DNA of 64,000 nt from JALYNX01 sp040905925 (GTDB lineage Bacteria > Actinomycetota > Acidimicrobiia > Spongiisociales > ZC4RG35): assembly GCA_040905925.1 (NCBI GenBank), contig JBBDQO010000136.1:1-64000 (forward strand), in the 5' to 3' direction. The translations under genes and the position numbers were made by a program. Shown piece after piece: positions 33,370 through 41,573 of the stretch. The notes below the pieces were generated by a model. It made no database searches, had not been told where the DNA came from, and was given only the letters and a program-made list of their open reading frames with translations. The number at the start of each line of letters is the position of its first letter. Position 1 is the stretch's first letter.

Positions 33370-34175
33370 GTGTCACCGCTCCCTCACGGCTCACGCCACC
33401 ACATCGGATGACGCCGTTCCGGGCCCAACGGATCTGGGAACGGAACACACTGGTCTATCGAAGGCTGTGGAAGATCATCGTCACCGGATTCTTCGAACCG
33501 GTGTTCTATCTGCTCTCGATCGGAGTCGGGATCGGAGCGTTGGTTGGGGATATCACTCTGCCTAACGGCGTTTCGATCGGATATCCCGCCTTCGTCGCAC
33601 CGGCGTTGATGGCGGCCTCTGCTATGAACGGGGCAGTTCTCGAGACGACATTCAACATCTTCTTTCGTTTGAAGTTCGGCAATGTCTACGAGGGGATCCT
33701 GACCACTCCGCTGGTCCCACGCGACATCGCAATCGGGGAGATCGGCTGGGCCTTGCTCCGGGGAGCGATCTACTCGACGGTGTTCCTGGCGGTGATGGCG
33801 CTGATGAGCCTGACCGAGTCGTGGTGGGCCCTGATGACAGTGCCGGGTGCGGTCCTGATCGGATTCGCCTTTGGGTCTTTGGGGATGGCGGCCACCACCT
33901 ACATGCGCTCCTGGCAGGACCTCGACCTGGTCGCGCTGGCCACGATGCCCCTGTTCCTGTTCTCGGCGACCTTCTACCCGCTCGACGTCTACCCACCCGC
34001 CATCCAACAGATCGCCCGGATCTCCCCGCTCTACCACGGAACCGAGATGTTGCGCGCCTTCTCGCTCGGGATCTTCGACTGGACCCTCGCCGGTCACATC
34101 GCGTTCCTGGTCGTGATCGGGCTGATCGGGGCCAGAATCGCCTCCCGCCGTCTCGACGGATTGCTCAGGAAATAA
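33366..34175 (+). CDS. ABC-2 type permease, second subunit
   Basis: The 269-residue protein mirrors the upstream permease in layout (NTLVYRRLWKIIVTGFFEPV, FRLKFGNVYEGILTTPLVPR, SATFYPLDVYPPAIQQIARI, SPLYHGTEMLRAFSLG), so the pair probably arose by duplication. The start overlaps the previous stop (atga). The gene ends the three-gene exporter operon. The next gene starts 68 bases on and is regulatory. Confidence 0.9.
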   Translation: MSVTAPSRLTPPHRMTPFRAQRIWERNTLVYRRLWKIIVTGFFEPVFYLLSIGVGIGALVGDITLPNGVSIGYPAFVAPALMAASAMNGAVLETTFNIFFRLKFGNVYEGILTTPLVPRDIAIGEIGWALLRGAIYSTVFLAVMALMSLTESWWALMTVPGAVLIGFAFGSLGMAATTYMRSWQDLDLVALATMPLFLFSATFYPLDVYPPAIQQIARISPLYHGTEMLRAFSLGIFDWTLAGHIAFLVVIGLIGARIASRRLDGLLRK

Positions 34176-34242
34176 CCTCAACCGGGCGCGGGCGGTAATT
34201 CGAGTCAGGCCTGCATGTGACACAGTTACCATCGTCGTAGCC

Positions 34243-36831
34243 ATGCTCCTAGAACGAGCCGGCTCTCTGGTGATCATCGCCGAGAAACTCGCGAACGTCG
34301 ACGACGCCGGCCAGCTGGTACTCGTGAGTGGCGAGGCGGGAGTCGGTAAGACCGCATTGGTGGAAGCCTTCTGCCGCGACTATGCCCCGGGTTCTCGCGT
34401 CCTCCTCGGGCATTGTGATGACTTGTTTGCTCCTCGGCCTCTCGGCCCGCTGACCGACATCGCTCATGCGTGCGGAGGACCGCTTCAAGACGCCCTGCAA
34501 GCCGGGGATGGGCCGGGCGCGTTTGACGCGTTTCTCGAAGAACTGTCGCTGCCGCCCCGACCCGTGATCGCTGTCATCGAAGATATTCACTGGGCCGACG
34601 AAGCGACCTTTGACCTGATTCGGTTTGTCGCCCGTCGGCTCCGTCGACTTCGGTGTCTGGTCATTCTGACGTATCGCGACGATCTCGATCGGGATCACCC
34701 TCTCCGAGTGGCCTTAGGGGATCTGGTGGAGTCGAACGTGACCAGGATCCAAATCCAGGCCTTGTCGCTCGACGCGGTTCAAGCCATGGCGGGCTCCTCT
34801 GCCGTTGATCCAGCGGCGCTTCATTCCGCCACCGGGGGCAACCCATTCTTCGTTGCTGAGGTTCTGGCCGGCGGAGGCCACACCCTCCCTTCCACGGTTC
34901 GTGACGCGGTGTTGGGCCGCGCCCAATCCCTGTCATCTTCTGCCCGTGATGCCCTCGATGCGGCGGCCATCCTGAGGGATGGCAGTGACGCCCACCTGGT
35001 TTCGGCTGTGGCCGGGACTGCGGCGGCGGCCGTCGACGAATGTGTGGCGGGAGGGTTTCTCGATGATGCCACAGGAGAATTGAGGTTTCGTCACGACCTG
35101 ACCCGACTCGCCATCGAAAACGCGATCCCGCCGGTGCGTCGGAGGCGGCTTCATGCCCAGGCTCTCGAGTCGTTGGGTGATGATGGTGACCTTACTCGCC
35201 GAGCGCATCACGCCTTGGCGGCCGACGACGCTAACGCGGTGCTCCACCTCGCCCCTCTGGCCGCCGCTCAGAGCACCGTGCTGGGCGCCCACCGTGAAGC
35301 TGCCGCCTTGTTGGGGGGAGCGGTCAAGTATGCCGATTTGCTCCCACCCGATGAAAGGGCCGCCCTTTTCGAGGCGAGAGCTCGGGCCTGCGAGCGTATT
35401 GATGATAAGGACGAGGCCATCTCGGTCGGCAGGGAAGTCTTGGTTTATCGGCGATCCGTCGGTGACCCCACCCAGTTGGCCGTCTGGCTCACGTGGCTTG
35501 GTGGGGTGGGCATGAGCGCCGGGACCGTCGAGGCTCGAAACAATGTCATCGAGGCGATCACGCTGCTCACACCTCAGGGAGAATCGGCGGACCTGGCCCG
35601 AGCCCTAGCCGCCCTGGCACGACAGCACATGATGCTGTTTGAATCCGAAGACGCCATCGATGTGGGCCGACGGGCGCTGGATATGGCCGAACGCCTCGGC
35701 CAGGATGAAATTGCGATCCATGCCGAGGACACTGTGGGATCGGCAATGACCGACCTCGGGGATGACGCTGGATTCGACATCCTTCGCCAGAACCTGGCCC
35801 GGTGCCTGGCCGCCGGGTTGGATGAGGACGCCGCCCGAGCCTGCTTCAACCTCGCAGGTGGTCTCAATTTGCAATACCTGCCCCGACTTGCTGCTCCCTA
35901 CATCGAACAAGGAATCGCAATCGCCACCGCCGCCGATCTGCCGTCTGCTCTGGCCGGTTTGCTCGCACAGAAGGCGGACACAGCCTTTCTCGAGGGGCAC
36001 TGGGACCAGGCCGTCGAGCAGGCCCAAGACGTCCTGCAACACGTCGGCCCCTTAAATGTTGGCCGACTCTGGGTTTTGGCCACTGTTGCCTGGGTCCGAG
36101 TTCGGCGTGGTGACCCCGATCCGCTCGCACCGCTCGAGGAAATGCTCGCGATGGCCGAGACAATCGGATTCGATCCCGAACCGACAATTCATTTGGTCAA
36201 GGTGGAAGCTGCCTGGCTAACCAGTGACCCGGCCAGGGCCGCGGTTGAATTCTCTGAAGCGTTGGAGACTTCATCCTGGTTGTCGTCATCCTTGTATCGA
36301 GGTCAGGTTGCTCTGTGGAGTCGCCGGCTTGATGTGGCCGCCCCGATCACCCCGCTCGGTGAGCCGTTCCTCCTCCATCTGGCGGGAAGGTATCGCGAGG
36401 CCGCGGCGGTCTGGCACGAGCGTGGATGTCCATACGAGGAGGCCGATGCGCTGGGTGACAGTTCCGACGAAGCCGACCTACGCCGATCGCTCGAGATTCT
36501 CCAGCGACTCGGGGCGCGGCCGCGGGCTGCCCAGGTGACCAGGCGTCTGCGTGAGATCGGTGTCCGAACCCTGCCACGAGGTCCCCGAGCCACCACGCAA
36601 GCCAGCCCGGCCGGGCTCACAACTCGTGAACTCCAAGTTCTGGCTCTCCTGTGCGAGCACCTCAGTAACTCCGAAATCGCGGACCGACTGGTGGTGTCTC
36701 CAAAGACCGTCGACCATCACGTATCGGCCGTACTGAGCAAGTTGTCGGTCAGCAACAGGCGGGAGGCCGTGGCCGCCGCCATCGCACTTGGGTTGTCCCC
36801 CCAAAATGGGGAGGGGCCTACCACAACATAG
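34243..36831 (+). CDS. Large ATPase-LuxR transcriptional regulator (LAL/MalT-like)
   Basis: The 862-residue protein has an N-terminal STAND/AAA-type ATPase: Walker A VLVSGEAGVGKTALVEAF (~30-45), Walker B VIAVIEDIHWADEATFD (~108), and the sensor-like NPFFVAEVLAGG. A long helical repeat region (TPR-like, ~340-780) follows. The C-terminal LuxR helix-turn-helix is GLTTRELQVLALLCEHLSNS, then EIADRLVVSPKTVDHHVSAV. Such proteins sense an inducer in the repeat domain, oligomerise with ATP and activate promoters. The nearby candidate target is the two-gene unit at 36912-37411, 80 bases downstream, or the exporter operon upstream. This is inference. Confidence 0.9.
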   Translation: MLLERAGSLVIIAEKLANVDDAGQLVLVSGEAGVGKTALVEAFCRDYAPGSRVLLGHCDDLFAPRPLGPLTDIAHACGGPLQDALQAGDGPGAFDAFLEELSLPPRPVIAVIEDIHWADEATFDLIRFVARRLRRLRCLVILTYRDDLDRDHPLRVALGDLVESNVTRIQIQALSLDAVQAMAGSSAVDPAALHSATGGNPFFVAEVLAGGGHTLPSTVRDAVLGRAQSLSSSARDALDAAAILRDGSDAHLVSAVAGTAAAAVDECVAGGFLDDATGELRFRHDLTRLAIENAIPPVRRRRLHAQALESLGDDGDLTRRAHHALAADDANAVLHLAPLAAAQSTVLGAHREAAALLGGAVKYADLLPPDERAALFEARARACERIDDKDEAISVGREVLVYRRSVGDPTQLAVWLTWLGGVGMSAGTVEARNNVIEAITLLTPQGESADLARALAALARQHMMLFESEDAIDVGRRALDMAERLGQDEIAIHAEDTVGSAMTDLGDDAGFDILRQNLARCLAAGLDEDAARACFNLAGGLNLQYLPRLAAPYIEQGIAIATAADLPSALAGLLAQKADTAFLEGHWDQAVEQAQDVLQHVGPLNVGRLWVLATVAWVRVRRGDPDPLAPLEEMLAMAETIGFDPEPTIHLVKVEAAWLTSDPARAAVEFSEALETSSWLSSSLYRGQVALWSRRLDVAAPITPLGEPFLLHLAGRYREAAAVWHERGCPYEEADALGDSSDEADLRRSLEILQRLGARPRAAQVTRRLREIGVRTLPRGPRATTQASPAGLTTRELQVLALLCEHLSNSEIADRLVVSPKTVDHHVSAVLSKLSVSNRREAVAAAIALGLSPQNGEGPTTT

Positions 36832-36911
36832 GGAGCGTCTCCCGATGACGCTGGGGCGATCCTGTCTTACGTTCGTCGTGAGGTGACCAAGCGACGAAAA
36901 GGAGGCTCCCT

Positions 36912-37055
36912 ATGCACCGACACCTCGAAGAACGACCGTCCGCCGCCGGTCTTGGGTGTCCCACCGACGCCACCGGCTCCAAGAGACCAAGCAATTTCGT
37001 TGACAAGGACACTCTCACGGATGGAGCGTCTGGAGAACAAAAGGACAAGAAATGA
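36912..37055 (+). CDS. 47-residue small protein, translationally coupled to the next gene
   Basis: A near-perfect Shine-Dalgarno (aaaaggagg, 36897-36905) lies 6 bases before an ATG that opens 47 codons: MHRHLEERPSAAGLGCP at the start, DKDTLTDGASGEQKDKK at the end. The stop overlaps the ATG of the next gene as aaatga. It has no membrane segment or signal, one cysteine, and many charged residues. The strong ribosome site and the coupling argue that it is translated, perhaps as a leader or partner peptide. No homologue is recognised. Confidence 0.6.
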   Translation: MHRHLEERPSAAGLGCPTDATGSKRPSNFVDKDTLTDGASGEQKDKK

Positions 37056-37411
37056 CAATCACAATTCATCGACCGATCTGGCAGCAGCGCTTTGTTGTTG
37101 TGCTCGGATCGGCGGCGATCCTGGGAGGGGTGGCCTTTGCAGCCCTCCAGAACACCGAGACCGAACCGGTGGAAACAAGAACGGCCATTGCGCCTGTCGC
37201 CACCGTGGCTTCCGAATCCGCCGACTACTGGAAGAACCTCCAGTTGATGCAAGACAACTACCTGCCTCCCACCGTGGCTTCCGAATCCGCCGACTACTGG
37301 AAGAACCTCCAGTTGGTGCAGGACAGCTACCTGCCTCCGACCGTGGCTTCCGGGTCCGCAGAGATCGAACCCAATGGCCTCAGCGACAATCGAACCAGCG
37401 GGCCTCGATAA
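37052..37411 (+). CDS. Small membrane-anchored protein with two 23-residue repeats
   Basis: The 119-residue protein has one N-terminal membrane helix (FVVVLGSAAILGGVAFAAL, residues ~14-32) with no clear cleavage site. Outside it has two near-identical 23-residue units starting TVASESADYWKNLQL and ending YLPP, then a third that is cut after TVASGSA. The remainder is polar. I recognise no family. The start codon sits in the overlap with the 47-residue gene, so expression depends on its strong ribosome site. A strong terminator follows at 37431. Placement after the ATPase-LuxR gene suggests it may be the regulated target. Confidence 0.65.
   Translation: MTITIHRPIWQQRFVVVLGSAAILGGVAFAALQNTETEPVETRTAIAPVATVASESADYWKNLQLMQDNYLPPTVASESADYWKNLQLVQDSYLPPTVASGSAEIEPNGLSDNRTSGPR
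37202..37360 (+). repeat. 69-bp in-frame tandem repeat, 2.3 copies
   Basis: Copies begin at 37202, 37271 and (partial) 37340 with accgtggcttccg. The first two differ at only a few bases, which suggests a recent duplication or gene conversion. The period is a multiple of three and keeps the frame. Confidence 0.9.
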
Positions 37412-37430
37412 CCCGAATCGACCAGCAAGT

Positions 37431-37458
37431 GACTCCCGGACCGACAGGTCCGGGAGTC
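37431..37458 (+). terminator. Strong intrinsic terminator after the small two-gene unit
   Basis: A 12-bp perfect stem (gactcccggacc / ggtccgggagtc) with loop gaca is followed by ctttgt. It lies 20 bases past the stop at 37411 and is the best-formed hairpin in the window. Confidence 0.85.
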
Positions 37459-37637
37459 CTTTGTCGGTCTCGGGGTCCCGTCGCATTACGGCTCCAGTCC
37501 GGCGTCTCCGCCCAGCACGCCGATGTGCCAGGTGGCCCGGCATTCCGCACCAGGCTCGGTCAGCGGAAGCCGATCGGGCACACTCGCCTATGACGCCTCC
37601 GCGTCCCATCTGGAGGTGACGTAACCTCCGGTCGCCG

Positions 37638-39293
37638 ATGATCGACCTCGCCTTCCCTCTCCACGCTCCACACGGGTCGACACTGAACACCAAAGGGTGG
37701 CTCCAGGAGGCGGTGCTCAGGTGCCTCCTCAACAATCTCGACCCTGACGTCGCCGAAGACCCGGAGAACCTGATCGTCTATGGAGGGCGAGGGAAGGCCG
37801 CGCGGAACCTCGAAAGCCTGCACGCCATCGTGCGCACCCTGGAACGTCTCGACAACGACGAGACCCTGCTCGTCCAGTCGGGCAAGCCGGTGGGGGTCTT
37901 CCGCACCCACGAAATGGCGCCACGCGTCCTGATCGCCAACAGTCTCTTGGTGCCCCGGTGGGCCACCCTGGAGCATTTCTGGAAGCTCGAGGCCGAAGGG
38001 CTGATGATGTACGGCCAGATGACCGCCGGATCGTGGATCTACATCGGCACCCAGGGCATCCTCCAGGGGACTTACCAGACCTTCGCTGCCATCGCCCAAC
38101 AGCGATTCGGGGGAAGCCTGGCCGGGACCCTCACCCTTACGGCCGGACTCGGGGGAATGGGTGGGGCCCAGCCACTCGCCATCACCATGAACGATGGCGT
38201 GGCCCTGTGCGTGGACGTCGACCCTCACCGCATCCAGCGACGCCTGGAAACGGGCTATTTGGACGTAGCCGCGGAATCCATCGCGGAGGCGGTCGAGCTT
38301 GTCGTCTCGGCGAAACTGGAGCGGCGTGCCTTGTCGGTCGGTCTGGAGGGCAATGCGGCAGACCTGTTCCCAGCTCTGCTCGAGATGAGCCTCGATGTCG
38401 ACATAGTCACCGACCAGACCTCGGCGCACGACCCCTTGTATGGCTACATTCCTGCCGGGCTCAGCATCGCCGACGCGGCGCGCCTCAGAGACGACGATCC
38501 CGACACCTATGTCAAGGCGGCGCGGGAGTCGATGGCCACCCATTGCGAAGCCATGGTCGGATTTCAGACCTCAGGTGCGGAGACGTTCGACTACGGGAAC
38601 AACCTGCGCGGGGAGGCGGAGATCGCCGGATACGGGGCGGCCTTCTCCTATCCCGGTTTCGTGCCTGCATACATCAGGCCGTTGTTCTGTGAGGGCTCGG
38701 GCCCGTTCCGGTGGGTAGCGCTCAGCGGCAATCCGGCCGATATCGCCGCCACCGACCGAGCCCTGGGTGACCTATTCCCGGACAACGAGCCTCTGCAGCG
38801 CTGGCTCCGGCTGGCGAAGGAGAAGGTCCAGTTCCAGGGGCTTCCCGCTCGGATCTGCTGGCTCTCCTACGGCGAAAGACATCGGGCCGGGCTTCGGTTC
38901 AACGAGTTGGTGGCCTCGGGAGAGGTCTCGGCTCCGATCGTGATCGGGCGGGACCACCTCGACTCGGGTTCGGTCGCCTCGCCATATCGGGAGACCGAGG
39001 CCATGGCCGACGGCTCCGATGCAGTCGCCGACTGGCCGATCCTCAACGCGATGCTCAACGTTGCGTCCGGGGCCGCCTGGGTTGCGGTACATCACGGTGG
39101 GGGGGTTGGGATCGGCAACTCCATCCACGCCGGGGCCCAGGTGGTTGCAGATGGGACCGACCAGGGAGCGCTACGGGTCGAGAGAGTGCTCACCAACGAC
39201 CCGGGCACCGGCGTGATGCGGCACGCCGACGCCGGCTATGAGATAGCGCAACGGGTAGCAAGAGAACGCGGCGTCGATATCCCGATGTTGTGA
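37638..39293 (+). CDS. hutU: Urocanate hydratase
   Basis: The 551-residue protein has the full family length. It adds water to urocanate to give imidazolonepropionate, the second step of histidine breakdown, using a tightly bound NAD+. Landmarks are VYGGRGKAARNLESLHAIV, MMYGQMTAGSWIYIGTQGIL, TLTAGLGGMGGAQPLAITMN, TSAHDPLYGYIPAG and HHGGGVGIGNSIHAG. Other hut genes are not in one operon here. A possible formiminoglutamate-type hydrolase lies at 40025-40930 and an amidohydrolase at 44700-45764. No histidine ammonia-lyase is seen. A terminator upstream isolates this gene. Confidence 0.96.
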   Translation: MIDLAFPLHAPHGSTLNTKGWLQEAVLRCLLNNLDPDVAEDPENLIVYGGRGKAARNLESLHAIVRTLERLDNDETLLVQSGKPVGVFRTHEMAPRVLIANSLLVPRWATLEHFWKLEAEGLMMYGQMTAGSWIYIGTQGILQGTYQTFAAIAQQRFGGSLAGTLTLTAGLGGMGGAQPLAITMNDGVALCVDVDPHRIQRRLETGYLDVAAESIAEAVELVVSAKLERRALSVGLEGNAADLFPALLEMSLDVDIVTDQTSAHDPLYGYIPAGLSIADAARLRDDDPDTYVKAARESMATHCEAMVGFQTSGAETFDYGNNLRGEAEIAGYGAAFSYPGFVPAYIRPLFCEGSGPFRWVALSGNPADIAATDRALGDLFPDNEPLQRWLRLAKEKVQFQGLPARICWLSYGERHRAGLRFNELVASGEVSAPIVIGRDHLDSGSVASPYRETEAMADGSDAVADWPILNAMLNVASGAAWVAVHHGGGVGIGNSIHAGAQVVADGTDQGALRVERVLTNDPGTGVMRHADAGYEIAQRVARERGVDIPML

Positions 39294-39297
39294 TCGG

Positions 39298-39453
39298 CTA
39301 CTCGTCCTTGGAACGTCGGGCGTCGACGATCGAGCCAACGACGAGGCCAATCGCAGCGCCCACTGCAGGAGCAAGCCAGACCTCGAAAGCGACAAGGGTG
39401 CCGAAGAGCAGACTCAGTGCCGCTCCAAGTACCAGCCCGTAACCGGTGTACAA
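39298..39453 (-). CDS. 51-residue two-helix membrane protein
   Basis: A TTG at 39453 lies 6 bases after ggagg. It opens a frame MYTGYGLVLGAALSLLFG, then VAFEVWLAPAVGAAIGLVVG, SIVDARRSKDE and a stop at 39298. Two hydrophobic helices are joined by a short turn, with a charged tail. The Gly-rich second helix resembles small glycine-zipper membrane proteins of unknown role. The convergent urocanate hydratase stop lies 5 bases away. Confidence rests on the ribosome site and the membrane pattern. Confidence 0.6.
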   Translation of the reverse strand: MYTGYGLVLGAALSLLFGTLVAFEVWLAPAVGAAIGLVVGSIVDARRSKDE

Positions 39454-39482
39454 CGACCACCTCCAAGAGGGGTGAAAGGCGA

Positions 39483-39506
39483 GGGGCCCCGAAAACTCGG
39501 GGCCCC
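39483..39506. terminator. Hairpin between the two small membrane-protein genes
   Basis: ggggccccga and tcggggcccc pair over 10 bp around a 4-base loop (aaac). It lies between the stop of the 113-residue gene (39526) and the start of the 51-residue gene, so it would separate them or reduce read-through. Confidence 0.65.
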
Positions 39507-39525
39507 CGCCTGTACTGCATGCCTA

Positions 39526-39867
39526 TCAGAGGATCCAGATCAGGCCGAAAGTCACGGCTCCGGCCAAGGCGACAACAGCGAGAACCGTCATCACGGTAAC
39601 TCGGGTCGTCCAGACCCGGTCTTCCCTCAGCATGCCTCGGGCGCCAAGCCCGAATGCAATCGCCAACAGGACGCCGGCTCCGACGAACATGCCGAAGTAC
39701 CAAGCCTCGGCCAATCCGCCAAGGAACCAGTCGGCGGGAACGTAGTACATCCACGTCCCGACCGCAGCTGTCAGCAAGCCAACGATTCCGATCGTCCATT
39801 CAACGATCAGGGACCGTCGCTGCATCCGGGTGACCTCCGACGTTGAGCGCTGAGTTAGCGTCGTCAC
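39526..39867 (-). CDS. Hypothetical four-helix integral membrane protein
   Basis: The 113-residue protein has about three or four helices: IVEWTIGIVGLLTAAVGTWM, WYFGMFVGAGVLLAIAFGLG, VMTVLAVVALAGAVTFGLIW. A loop rich in aromatic residues (YYVPADWFLGGLAEAWYFG) faces outside or lies at the membrane surface. The start is a GTG at 39867 with gggaggtga upstream. No family is recognised. The 51-residue membrane gene follows on the same strand, beyond the hairpin. Confidence 0.7.
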   Translation of the reverse strand: MTTLTQRSTSEVTRMQRRSLIVEWTIGIVGLLTAAVGTWMYYVPADWFLGGLAEAWYFGMFVGAGVLLAIAFGLGARGMLREDRVWTTRVTVMTVLAVVALAGAVTFGLIWIL

Positions 39868-40024
39868 GAAGTCACCTCCCTTCTTTGGGCACTCGTGTTT
39901 CGAGCTGTCCGATTCGAGTTTCCGCGATCGGCATTCCCTTGACTAGGGCCAAGAGACCCGAAACGAGGTTCGATCGACCCTGTCGAGAAAAAGGTATCCC
40001 CCGGCACCGATACGCTTGCGCCTG

Positions 40025-40930
40025 ATGACCATTCCCGACCCACATTGGCCGCGAGCCGATGTATGGCTCAATCAGGAGCACCCCGACCCCGAGGTGCTCG
40101 TGGTCGGCGTCCCCTCCTCCAAAGCCTCGCTGTCGCCGTCACGTGCGGACTTGAGCCCGATGGCCATGCGGGACCGTCTCGCCCGTTTCTCCACCTTCCA
40201 CGGTGAATGGGGAGTGGACTTCGGCCAGGTCGCGGTGAGCGACTACGGCAACTGGCCGGTGTCGGAGTCGGACAGGGACCAGATGCCGGGACTGGTCGGA
40301 GGAATGGCACGTGGTCTGCCCGCCGTGCCGTTGACCCTCTTCCTCGGAGGGGACAATGCGATCACGAGGCCATTGGTCGGGGCGCAAGCTCCCGACCTTT
40401 CGCGGGTGGGGGTCATCACATTCGACGCCCATCACGACGTGCGAACCCTGGAGCTGGGCAGGACCAACGGGAATCCGATCCGAGGGCTGATCGAGGAGGA
40501 CGGCCTGCCCGGCGTCAACGTCATCCAGATCGGGATCCACAGCTTTGCCAACTCCGCCGAATACCGGGTCTACTGCGAGGAGGTCGGGATCGGAGTCGTC
40601 ACCATCAGCGACATCGAGGCGGGGGGCATCTCCGAAGTCACAAACCTCGCCCTCGCCTCCCTGGCCGACCGTTGTGACTCGATCTATGTGGACGTCGACA
40701 TCGATGTTCTCGATCGAGCGTTTGCCCCAGCTTGTCCTGGGGCCCGACCTGGTGGGATGACCGTGCGGGATCTGGCCGAGGGGGTGCGTCGTTGTGCTCG
40801 GCATCCGAAGGTGAATGCGATGGACTTCGTCGAGGTCGATGCCGAGGCCGACCACGACGGTATGACCCTGGATGCCATGGCCCACCTGATGCTCTCTGCG
40901 GTGGCCGGCTACGCCGAGCGCGGAGGGTGA
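40025..40930 (+). CDS. Arginase/agmatinase/formiminoglutamase-fold hydrolase with an altered first metal motif
   Basis: The 301-residue ureohydrolase-fold protein carries the two dimanganese motifs DAHHDVR (DAHxD) and DVDIDVLD (DxDxxD). The first motif, normally GGDHS, reads GGDNAIT, so the His metal ligand is Asn. The substrate could be formiminoglutamate (histidine pathway), agmatine or guanidine-type compounds, and the neighbouring hutU favours the first but only by proximity. The ATG at 40025 is chosen, since a TTG start 9 bases upstream adds nothing. It is followed 40 bases later by an AhpD-like gene on the same strand. Confidence 0.82.
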   Translation: MTIPDPHWPRADVWLNQEHPDPEVLVVGVPSSKASLSPSRADLSPMAMRDRLARFSTFHGEWGVDFGQVAVSDYGNWPVSESDRDQMPGLVGGMARGLPAVPLTLFLGGDNAITRPLVGAQAPDLSRVGVITFDAHHDVRTLELGRTNGNPIRGLIEEDGLPGVNVIQIGIHSFANSAEYRVYCEEVGIGVVTISDIEAGGISEVTNLALASLADRCDSIYVDVDIDVLDRAFAPACPGARPGGMTVRDLAEGVRRCARHPKVNAMDFVEVDAEADHDGMTLDAMAHLMLSAVAGYAERGG

Positions 40931-40970
40931 GTGCAGCGAAGTATCGAACGGAGCCCGCGAGGACACACTG

Positions 40971-41561
40971 ATGACCTTCATCAAGACAATCAGCGAGGAA
41001 GAAGCGACCGGCCCGGCCGCCGAGATCTACGAGGAAGATCGCGAAGGCAGGGGGTATGTCTCCAACTACTCCAGGCTGTTCGCCTACCGGCCGGCGGCGT
41101 ACGAGGCGTGGGGCCAGCTCAACGGGTCGATCAAGGCGGCGATGGGCCTTCGTCGTTACGAGCTGGCCACCTTGGCTGCCGCCCGCACCCTCAAATCCAG
41201 CTATTGCAGCCTGGCCCACGGCAGGGTCCTGCGCGACAGGTTCCTCGGAACCGAGAACCTGGTCGCGGTCATAGTCGACCGCACCGCTGCCGATTTGCCT
41301 CCCGAGGAGGTGGCCATCATGGACTTCGCCGAGAAGGTGGCCGCCGATGCCACCTCGATCACTGCCGAGGACATCGAGGAACTTCGACAGCTTGGACTGG
41401 AAGAAGCCGACATCCTCGACGTCGCCCTGGCTGCCGCGGCTCGCTCCTTCTTCAGCAAGGTGCTCGATGCGATGGGAGCCAACGCCGACTCGGCCTATCG
41501 CGACATGGAGCCGGAGCTCCAGGATCTGCTCACCGTGGGCCGGCCGATCGCCGCCGGATGA
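40971..41561 (+). CDS. Carboxymuconolactone decarboxylase / AhpD-like peroxidase-related protein
   Basis: The 196-residue all-helical protein has the CMD core LNGSIKAAMGLRRYELATLA, ARTLKSSYCSLAHGRVLRDR. The second cysteine of the AhpD CxxC is absent, leaving CxxxH (CSLAH), the form found in peroxidase-related members. The role could be peroxide-linked thiol chemistry or an unknown decarboxylation. It follows the arginase-fold gene closely and may be co-expressed. Confidence 0.8.
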   Translation: MTFIKTISEEEATGPAAEIYEEDREGRGYVSNYSRLFAYRPAAYEAWGQLNGSIKAAMGLRRYELATLAAARTLKSSYCSLAHGRVLRDRFLGTENLVAVIVDRTAADLPPEEVAIMDFAEKVAADATSITAEDIEELRQLGLEEADILDVALAAAARSFFSKVLDAMGANADSAYRDMEPELQDLLTVGRPIAAG

Positions 41562-41573
41562 CTTACTCGGCGT

